Assembly: GCA_903860085.1 (NCBI GenBank)
Contig: CAIOPD010000110.1
Coordinates: 1 to 5,254 of the forward strand
Source of the DNA: an uncultured Pseudomonadota bacterium
Lineage (GTDB): Bacteria > Pseudomonadota > Gammaproteobacteria > Burkholderiales > Methylophilaceae
Reading direction: 5' to 3'
DNA length: 5,254 bases
The translations under genes were made by a program, and so were the position numbers. Positions 1 through 5,254 of this stretch are shown in pieces. Every line of letters begins with the position of its first letter. The first letter of the stretch is position 1. Below the pieces are notes generated by a model. That model was given only the letters and a program-made list of their open reading frames with translations. It did no database searches and was not told where the DNA came from.

Positions 1-114
1 CGCATGATAATTACGAGAATTATCATAGGCATAAGCATAACAGTCGACGGGGTCGGTGTATAAACGATCAGTCGGAAATTCTCCACTAAGCGCTAGGATT
101 AGATCTGCTGACAT
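1..114 (-). CDS. FAD-binding oxidoreductase, GlcD/D-lactate dehydrogenase-like, N-terminal fragment (3' end outside window)
   Basis: An open frame of 38 codons starts at the ATG at 114-112 and runs off the left edge without a stop. The peptide begins MSADLILALSGEF and continues with a DPVDCYAYAYDNSR stretch. That pattern resembles the short N-terminal region before the FAD-binding (PCMH) domain in flavoproteins related to glycolate oxidase GlcD and D-lactate dehydrogenase; this is from memory of the family, not a search. Those enzymes oxidise 2-hydroxyacids to 2-oxoacids and pass electrons to a quinone or cytochrome. The FAD-binding and substrate domains lie outside the window, so the substrate cannot be read. 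The start lies only 5 bases after the lpdA stop, and no strong Shine-Dalgarno is visible (only an AAGAAG inside the last lpdA codons). Translation is therefore probably coupled to lpdA. It could instead be another member of the same flavoprotein superfamily. The gene is well supported; its function is tentative. Confidence 0.75.
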   Translation of the reverse strand, partial: MSADLILALSGEFPTDRLYTDPVDCYAYAYDNSRNYHA

Positions 115-119
115 ACGGA

Positions 120-1892
120 TTAACGCTTCTTGATATACAAGTCGGTAATCGTACCCTCTTTCATTTCAGCAGCAAAGCACACAGTCTCAGATAAAGTTGG
201 ATGTGGATGGATAGTCAAGCCTAAGTCATGAGCATCAGCACCCATTTCTATAGCTAATACCGTTTCCGCCAGCAACTCACCTGCATTGACGCCCACAATA
301 CCTGCTCCGATTAATCGATGCGTGGTTTTATCAAAAATCAACTTGGTAGAGCCCTCAGTACGACCAACCGACAGTGCACGTCCACTAGCCGCCCATGGGA
401 ATGAGGCTTTTTCGTACTCAATCCCTTTGGCTTTAGCTTCAATTTCAGTCACGCCAGCCCATGCAATTTCGGGGTCAGTATAGGCAACGGATGGAATGGT
501 AAGTGCCTGGAATTCAACTTTATGCCCTGCAATGACTTCTGCTGCAACTTTGCCTTCATGCGTCGCTTTATGTGCCAGCATAGGCTGTCCAACAATGTCA
601 CCAATCGCAAAAATATGCGGCACATTAGTGCGCATTTGTTTGTCGACATTAATAAACCCCCACTCGTTCACGGCCACACCAGCGTGTTCAGCACCAATAT
701 TTTTGCCGTTAGGGCGACGTCCAATGGACACCAGCACGCGATCATACACTTGGGCTTCTTTAGGGGCAGCTTCGCCCTCAAAGCTAACATGGATGCCGTC
801 TTTTTTAGCATCGATCTTGGCTACTTTGGTTGATAGCATAATACTCTCGAAACGCTTTTCCATGCGTTTATGTAGCGGACGTACCAAATCGCGATCACAG
901 CCTTGAATCAGTCCGTCGGTAAATTCAACAACACTGACTTTAGTACCAAGTGCGTCATATACGGTACCCATTTCTAAACCAATAATACCGCCACCAATCA
1001 CCAACATGCGCTTAGGAATATCAGCCAACGCCAATGCACCGGTTGAATCCATAATGCGTTCGTCATCAACCGCACCTGGAAATTTCGTCGCTTGTGAACC
1101 AGCCGCAATAATGGCGTTATCGAAACCTAACGTAGTGACTTTCCCATCAGCAGCAGTCACTGCAATTTGATGAGAACCAGTAAATTGACCTAGGCCTTGC
1201 ACAACGGTGACGTTACGTTGCTTCGCCATCGCTGCCAAACCACCAGTCAACTTACCTACTACGTCATTGGCTTTCCAATTACGCAATTGCTCAAGATTAA
1301 TATTCGGTGAACTAAAGCTCACGCCATGATGAGCAGTTTCTTCTGCTTCGGTAATCACTTTGGCTGTATGTAATAAAGCTTTAGACGGGATACAACCCAC
1401 ATTCAAACAAACGCCACCTAAAGTATCGTAACGCTCAATCAACACAACTTTCTTACCTAAGTCGGCAGCACGAAATGCCGCAGTATAACCACCAGGACCG
1501 CTACCAAGAACAACTACTTCAGCATGCAAATCACTAGATACAATTGGTTGGGATGCTGTAGCCAAAGGCTGGGGAATAGGCGTTATAGGTTGGGGGCTAG
1601 GCACTGAAGGTGCAACTGCAGTTTTAGCAACGCCCGGCGCAGCAGTGTCTACAGACTCCTCGATCAACAGAATCAGACTGCCTTTAGCCACTTTGTCGCC
1701 AACTTTGATTTTAATTTCTTTCACCACCCCAGCTTGCGCAGATGGAATGTCCATTGAGGCTTTATCAGACTCAACGGTAATCAACGAGTCTTCTTTGGCG
1801 ATCACATCACCGACTTTAACTAATACCTCAATAACATCTACGCTATCAAAGTTCCCGATATCGGGTACTAAAACTTCCACTAAATTACTCAT
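120..1892 (-). CDS. lpdA: Dihydrolipoamide dehydrogenase (E3) with N-terminal lipoyl domain
   Basis: This is the E3 subunit of the pyruvate dehydrogenase complex, 590 residues. It re-oxidises dihydrolipoyl groups and reduces NAD+. Residues 1-80 form a lipoyl domain with the modified lysine K44 in ESDKASM. Residues 81-120 are an Ala/Pro/Ser-rich flexible linker. The rest is a class I disulfide oxidoreductase: FAD-binding GSGPGG at 130-135, redox cysteines C162 and C167 in GGVCLNVGCIPSK, NAD-binding GGGIIGLEMG at 300-309 followed by an acidic E323 that fits NAD rather than NADP, a second FAD contact around GD at 431-432, and the catalytic H564/E569 pair in HPHPTLSE. Ordinary E3 is about 470-480 residues; the extra length is the lipoyl domain and linker, as in Neisseria P64k and Cupriavidus PdhL. 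The start is fixed by the lipoyl domain and a ribosome site that overlaps the aceF stop. No active-site residue is missing. The lipoyl domain marks it as the E3 of this complex, though it may also serve 2-oxoglutarate dehydrogenase or glycine cleavage if no other E3 exists. Confidence 0.97.
   Translation of the reverse strand: MSNLVEVLVPDIGNFDSVDVIEVLVKVGDVIAKEDSLITVESDKASMDIPSAQAGVVKEIKIKVGDKVAKGSLILLIEESVDTAAPGVAKTAVAPSVPSPQPITPIPQPLATASQPIVSSDLHAEVVVLGSGPGGYTAAFRAADLGKKVVLIERYDTLGGVCLNVGCIPSKALLHTAKVITEAEETAHHGVSFSSPNINLEQLRNWKANDVVGKLTGGLAAMAKQRNVTVVQGLGQFTGSHQIAVTAADGKVTTLGFDNAIIAAGSQATKFPGAVDDERIMDSTGALALADIPKRMLVIGGGIIGLEMGTVYDALGTKVSVVEFTDGLIQGCDRDLVRPLHKRMEKRFESIMLSTKVAKIDAKKDGIHVSFEGEAAPKEAQVYDRVLVSIGRRPNGKNIGAEHAGVAVNEWGFINVDKQMRTNVPHIFAIGDIVGQPMLAHKATHEGKVAAEVIAGHKVEFQALTIPSVAYTDPEIAWAGVTEIEAKAKGIEYEKASFPWAASGRALSVGRTEGSTKLIFDKTTHRLIGAGIVGVNAGELLAETVLAIEMGADAHDLGLTIHPHPTLSETVCFAAEMKEGTITDLYIKKR
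1680..1868 (-). repeat. Lipoyl-domain repeat, lpdA copy
   Basis: This segment encodes lpdA residues 9-71 and pairs with the aceF copy at 3011-3199. Aligned by hand without gaps, 58 of 63 residues match, while the DNA matches at about 148 of 189 bases. The five differing residues are V27, V30, A52, Q53 and K70 (aceF: T, S, P, F, Q). The lipoylated lysine is K44. It is a coding paralogy, not a mobile repeat. Confidence 0.9.
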
Positions 1893-1895
1893 GTC

Positions 1896-1903
1896 TTCCC
1901 TTA
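1896..1903 (-). promoter_or_regulatory. Ribosome binding site of lpdA, overlapping the aceF stop codon
   Basis: On the minus strand the aceF stop TAA runs straight into GGGAAGAC and then the lpdA ATG. The purine-rich AAGGGA serves as the Shine-Dalgarno and shares bases with the stop codon. The gap between the genes is 8 bases. This arrangement supports the chosen start and suggests that ribosomes finishing aceF re-initiate on lpdA. Confidence 0.7.
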
Positions 1904-3220
1904 CAGTAACAATCTACGAACGTCAGACAACATCATGCGCATATGGCTAGTAAAGCGCGCGCCATCTGCTCCGTCAATCACTCGGTGATCGTAAGACAAT
2001 GACATAGGCAGAATTAATCTAGGCTCAAAGCTTTTGCTTTTTGCGTCATAGACAGGCTGCATGGAAGAGCGTGAAACACCTAAAATCGCCACTTCTGGAC
2101 AATTAATAATCGGTGTAAACATAGTGCCACCAATACCACCTAAACTAGAGATCGTGAAACACCCACCTTGCATCTCTTCAATTTTCAACTTGCGCTCGCG
2201 CGCTTTGCCCGAAAGTTCACCCAAATCACGAGCAATATCCAACACATCTTTTTGATGGACATCGCGCACTACTGGGACCACTAGACCATCAGGGGTATCG
2301 CAGGCAAAGCCAACATTGAAGTAATCTTTGAGGATTAAGTTATCACCATCCGGAGACAGAGAAGCATTAAAGTTCGGGTAAGCTTTGAGCGCGTTCACTG
2401 AAGCTTTAATCAAGAATGCTAGCATCGTCAATTTAACACCGCGCTTTTCAGCGTCAGCCTGCATAGACTTACGGAATTCTTCAAGATCAGTAATATCAGC
2501 TTCGTCAAACTGAGTCACATGCGGCGCTGTGACCCAATTGCGATGCAAATTGGCACCTGAAAGTTTTTTGATACGTGATAGTGGCTTAAGCGAAATTTCA
2601 CCGAACTGGCTAAAATCAATCACTGGCATTGGCAACGCAGCTAGACTGCTAACACCCGCGCCCATATTTTCGGTACGCGGTTTAGCCAACTCGCCTTTGA
2701 CGTAAGCCTGAACATCTTTGGGTAAGATTCTATTTTTAGCAGCGCTTCCCTGCACTAGGGCCAAGTTAACACCTAATTCACGGGCAAACTTGCGTACTGA
2801 AGGGCTGGCATGTGAGAGCTTACCTGTGGCTACCACCGCACTTTCACCAACTGGCACTGGCGTTTTTGCAGGTGCAATAGTTTTTGGTGGTTCTGGGGCT
2901 GGCCTTGTTGGTTCAGGAATTGAAGCTACTGGCTTTTCTGCCACCACCGGTGCAACGACTGCTGCAGGTTTAGCCGCTTCATCGCTAACATCCATGCTTA
3001 AAATCACACCGCCTTGCGCTACTTTATCGCCCACCTTAATTTTAATCTCTTTAACCACACCAGCGAAGGGTGACGGAATGTCCATAGAAGCTTTATCCGA
3101 TTCCACAGTAATCAAAGAATCTTCTTTGGCGATACTATCACCAGTTTTTACTAAAACTTCAATGACATCCACACTATCAAAGTTACCAATATCTGGGACG
3201 AAAACGTCTTGAATTGCCAT
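1901..3220 (-). CDS. aceF: Dihydrolipoyllysine-residue acetyltransferase (E2 of pyruvate dehydrogenase), single lipoyl domain
   Basis: AceF is the core of the complex: it accepts the acetyl group from E1 on a lipoyl arm and transfers it to CoA. The 439 residues read in order: lipoyl domain 1-77 with lipoyl lysine K43 in ESDKASM; Ala/Pro-rich linker about 78-133; peripheral subunit-binding domain about 136-175 (SHASPSVRKFARELG onward), which docks E1 or E3; a short linker; and the catalytic domain from about 205 to the end. The catalytic motif SYDHRVIDGADGARF holds H412 and D416, and the FTISSLGG segment at 355-362 supplies the conserved serines. E. coli AceF is about 630 residues because it has three lipoyl domains; this one has a single domain, with a second supplied on E3. 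The subunit-binding domain loop is unusual (GSAAKNR at 158-164 where GTGxxGR is usual). The start has a strong ribosome site 8 bases upstream. The gene begins 12 bases after the aceE stop, so the two are co-transcribed. Confidence 0.97.
   Translation of the reverse strand: MAIQDVFVPDIGNFDSVDVIEVLVKTGDSIAKEDSLITVESDKASMDIPSPFAGVVKEIKIKVGDKVAQGGVILSMDVSDEAAKPAAVVAPVVAEKPVASIPEPTRPAPEPPKTIAPAKTPVPVGESAVVATGKLSHASPSVRKFARELGVNLALVQGSAAKNRILPKDVQAYVKGELAKPRTENMGAGVSSLAALPMPVIDFSQFGEISLKPLSRIKKLSGANLHRNWVTAPHVTQFDEADITDLEEFRKSMQADAEKRGVKLTMLAFLIKASVNALKAYPNFNASLSPDGDNLILKDYFNVGFACDTPDGLVVPVVRDVHQKDVLDIARDLGELSGKARERKLKIEEMQGGCFTISSLGGIGGTMFTPIINCPEVAILGVSRSSMQPVYDAKSKSFEPRLILPMSLSYDHRVIDGADGARFTSHMRMMLSDVRRLLL
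3011..3199 (-). repeat. Lipoyl-domain repeat, aceF copy
   Basis: This segment encodes aceF residues 8-70, with lipoyl lysine K43. It is the partner of the lpdA segment at 1680-1868. Of the 58 residues shared by the two copies, 29 are written with different synonymous codons, so the copies are not a fresh DNA duplication. Confidence 0.9.
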
Positions 3221-3228
3221 GTTTGCGT

Positions 3229-3235
3229 CTCCTTA
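3229..3235 (-). promoter_or_regulatory. Ribosome binding site of aceF, overlapping the aceE stop codon
   Basis: The minus strand reads TAAGGAG, followed by an 8-base spacer and the aceF ATG. The TAA is the aceE stop codon, so the near-consensus Shine-Dalgarno is built on the end of aceE. It fixes the aceF start and points to coupled translation of E1 and E2. Confidence 0.85.
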
Positions 3236-5254
3236 AACTGTAGTTGGGTTAGGCTTGTTAGCGTCTAACTTGTATTTTTTAATAGCGGCAGTCACTTGTG
3301 ATGCCGAGACTTTGCCCTCGTCAGCTAACGCTTTCAGAGTAGCCACTACTACATAGTAACGATCCACCTCAAAGAATGCTCGTAGCGCTTCACGGCTATC
3401 TGAACGGCCGTAACCATCAGTACCCAAAGCTACAAACTTACCCGGTACAAAACCGGCAATTTGCTCAGCAAACGCTTTCATATAGTCAGTAGAAGCAATA
3501 GTTGGTCCCTGCGCACCCTTCATCACCTCAGCAACAAAGCTTAGTCGTTGTGGTTTTTCTGGGTTCAGCATATTCCAACGCTCAGCATCTAAACCATCAC
3601 GACGTAATTCATTAAAGCTAGTCACGCTCCAAACATCTGCTGACACATTCCAATCAGTGGCTAACAACTCAGCCGCAGCAATAACTTCCCGTAGGATTAC
3701 GCCACTACCCATTAACTGCACTTTTTCGCCCTTAGCTTTAGATTTACTAAAGCTGTACATGCCTTTAAGAACGTGTGCTTCTATGCCTTTAGGCATTTCT
3801 GGATGGGTGTAATTTTCATTCATCAAGGTAATGTAGTAATACACATCCTCTTGATTCTGCACCATGCGACGCAGACCTTCTTGAATAATCACTGCCAACT
3901 CATAAGCAAAGGTTGGATCATATGAAATACAGTTAGGAATAGTGGCCGACATCAAGTGGCTATGGCCATCTTCATGCTGCAAACCTTCCCCATTCAAAGT
4001 AGTACGTCCTGCAGTTGCACCTAGCAAGAATCCACGCGCACGTGAATCACCTGCAGCCCAAGCTAAGTCGCCAATCCGCTGGAAACCGAACATAGAGTAG
4101 AAAATGTAGAAAGGAATCATCTGCACACCAGTGACGCTGTATGAAGTAGCGGCAGCAATCCAGCTTGAGAACGAGCCGGCTTCGTTAATACCTTCTTCTA
4201 GAATTTGGCCGTCTTTTTGTTCTTTATAATACATAACTTGGTCAGAATCCATCGGCTCATACAATTGGCCCTGGCTAGCGTAAATACCAAGCTGACGGAA
4301 CATGCCTTCCATACCAAAAGTACGGGCTTCATCTGGCACGATAGGCACCACAAATTTGCCGATTTCTTTGTCGCGCACTAAGGTCGACAAGATACGTACA
4401 AATGCCATCGTGGTTGAAATTTCGCGATCTCCGCTAGATACCAGCATATTCTCAAATGCAGACAGTGGCGGGATTTTAAGCTCATTGCCTTTGCGACGAC
4501 GCGCTGGCACAGAACCACCCATCGCTGCGCGACGCTCAGCCATGTATAGCATTTCTGGTGTATCAGCTGCAGGCTTGTAGAAGGACAGGCTTTCAACTTG
4601 CTCATCGGTAATCGGCAAATCAAAGCGATCTCTAAATGCCTTCAGTGAGGATAAGTCCATGCTCTTTTGTTGGTGCGTCGTGTTTTGACCTTCACCAGCA
4701 TGGCCCATACCATAACCCTTAACCGTTTTTGCAAGAATCACGGTCGGTTGACCTTTGTGGTTTACCGCGGCGTGGTAGGCAGCGTAAACTTTATGTGGAT
4801 CATGACCACCACGGTTTAAACGCCAAATATCCTGATCACTCATGGCGGCTACCATTTCTTTTAGCTCAGGATACTTACCAAAGAAGTGTTCTCGCGTATA
4901 TGCACCCCCTTTAGCTTTAAAGTTTTGGTACTCACCATCCACACACTCTTCCATGCGTTTTTTTAGTAAACCATCTTTATCCATTGCCAACAGAGGGTCC
5001 CAATAAGAACCCCAAATAACTTTTAACACGTTCCAACCAGAACCGCGGAAATCCGATTCCAACTCCTGAATAATCTTGCCATTGCCTCGCACAGGGCCAT
5101 CTAGGCGTTGCAAGTTACAGTTCACCACAAAAATAAGATTATCCAATTTTTCACGTGAAGCCAGTGAAATTGCACCCAAAGATTCTGGCTCATCCATCTC
5201 ACCATCACCACAGAAGACCCATACCTTACGGTCACTAGTATCTGCAATACCACG
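3233..5254 (-). CDS. aceE: Pyruvate dehydrogenase E1 component, homodimeric type (5' end outside window)
   Basis: AceE decarboxylates pyruvate on thiamine diphosphate and acetylates the lipoyl group of E2. The frame is open to the right edge, giving 673 residues. By alignment from memory with E. coli AceE (about 886 residues), fragment residue 1 matches about E. coli 214, so roughly the first 213 residues are missing. The ThDP/Mg motif is intact: GDGEMDEPES with D17 (E. coli D230), then N47 and Q49 in NCNLQ (N260, Q262). Other active-site positions follow without a gap: H194 in NTTHQ (H407), E309 in DEARTFGMEG (E522), E358 in GINEA (E571), Y386 (Y599) and H427 in LQHEDGHSH (H640). In the mobile inner loop, E. 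coli K403 and K411 are Q and S here. The ATG at 5197-5195 is an internal methionine inside GDGEMDEP, not the start. The C-terminus (PNPTTV) is at the usual place. Any operon promoter or PdhR-type operator would lie upstream, out of view. Confidence 0.97.
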   Translation of the reverse strand, partial: RGIADTSDRKVWVFCGDGEMDEPESLGAISLASREKLDNLIFVVNCNLQRLDGPVRGNGKIIQELESDFRGSGWNVLKVIWGSYWDPLLAMDKDGLLKKRMEECVDGEYQNFKAKGGAYTREHFFGKYPELKEMVAAMSDQDIWRLNRGGHDPHKVYAAYHAAVNHKGQPTVILAKTVKGYGMGHAGEGQNTTHQQKSMDLSSLKAFRDRFDLPITDEQVESLSFYKPAADTPEMLYMAERRAAMGGSVPARRRKGNELKIPPLSAFENMLVSSGDREISTTMAFVRILSTLVRDKEIGKFVVPIVPDEARTFGMEGMFRQLGIYASQGQLYEPMDSDQVMYYKEQKDGQILEEGINEAGSFSSWIAAATSYSVTGVQMIPFYIFYSMFGFQRIGDLAWAAGDSRARGFLLGATAGRTTLNGEGLQHEDGHSHLMSATIPNCISYDPTFAYELAVIIQEGLRRMVQNQEDVYYYITLMNENYTHPEMPKGIEAHVLKGMYSFSKSKAKGEKVQLMGSGVILREVIAAAELLATDWNVSADVWSVTSFNELRRDGLDAERWNMLNPEKPQRLSFVAEVMKGAQGPTIASTDYMKAFAEQIAGFVPGKFVALGTDGYGRSDSREALRAFFEVDRYYVVVATLKALADEGKVSASQVTAAIKKYKLDANKPNPTTV

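Noticed and set aside
4..26. Perfect 9-base inverted repeat (ATGATAATT, 5-base loop, AATTATCAT) that could be read as a terminator or operator
   Set aside because: It lies inside the oxidase reading frame, where it encodes part of the YDNSRNYH region, is AT-rich and weak, and has no T-run after it. Chance from codon content is the simpler explanation.
496..906. Plus-strand open frame of 136 codons inside lpdA
   Set aside because: It is the antisense shadow of the conserved E3 NAD-binding and central region, with no family resemblance of its own.
1893..1900. Possible internal promoter or terminator between aceF and lpdA
   Set aside because: The gap is 8 bases and is fully used by the ribosome site; no hairpin is present.
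2718..3212. Plus-strand open frame of 164 codons opposite the aceF 5' half, with a similar one opposite the lpdA 5' end (1645-1950)
   Set aside because: The two resemble each other only because each is the antisense of a lipoyl domain. No ribosome site or recognisable protein family is seen, and both overlap firmly identified genes.
5195..5197. ATG as a possible start of aceE
   Set aside because: The frame is open to the window edge, and the 19 codons upstream encode family sequence ending in GDGE, the thiamine diphosphate motif that this methionine interrupts. The real start is outside the window.

Overview
The window carries a pyruvate dehydrogenase complex operon, read entirely on the minus strand. 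In transcription order (right to left) it holds a 5'-truncated aceE (E1), a complete aceF (E2), a complete lpdA (E3 with an N-terminal lipoyl domain), and the first 38 codons of a fourth gene that runs off the left edge. That last gene looks like a GlcD/D-lactate dehydrogenase-type FAD oxidase. Coding density is essentially total: the gaps are 12, 8 and 5 bases, with no room for an internal terminator or a conventional promoter.

Organism: the E1 is the homodimeric, E. coli AceE-like type. The E2 has a single lipoyl domain, and the E3 carries its own N-terminal lipoyl domain. A lipoyl-E3 of this kind is best known from beta-proteobacteria (Neisseria P64k, Cupriavidus PdhL). A few hand-counted lines give 37-48 % GC, so the window is probably in the mid-40s. 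That points to a moderate-GC beta-proteobacterium. Methylophilaceae or a similar Nitrosomonadales/Burkholderiales lineage is possible, but I cannot fix the genus from the sequence.

How the genes work together: AceE decarboxylates pyruvate with thiamine diphosphate and reductively acetylates the lipoyl lysine of AceF. AceF passes the acetyl group to CoA. LpdA re-oxidises the dihydrolipoyl group through its disulfide and FAD, reducing NAD+. The net product is acetyl-CoA, CO2 and NADH. The two lipoyl domains, one on E2 and one on E3, are almost the same protein sequence (58 of 63 residues) although half of the shared residues use different codons. The downstream FAD oxidase, if it oxidises D-lactate or a similar 2-hydroxyacid, would feed the complex with a 2-oxoacid; that is inference from position and a short N-terminus.

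I found no mobile element, CRISPR array, RNA gene or unknown multi-gene system. This is a well-understood core-metabolism operon. The observations worth a second look are modest: the paired lipoyl domains, an unusual loop in the E2 subunit-binding domain, and the tightly linked oxidase gene.
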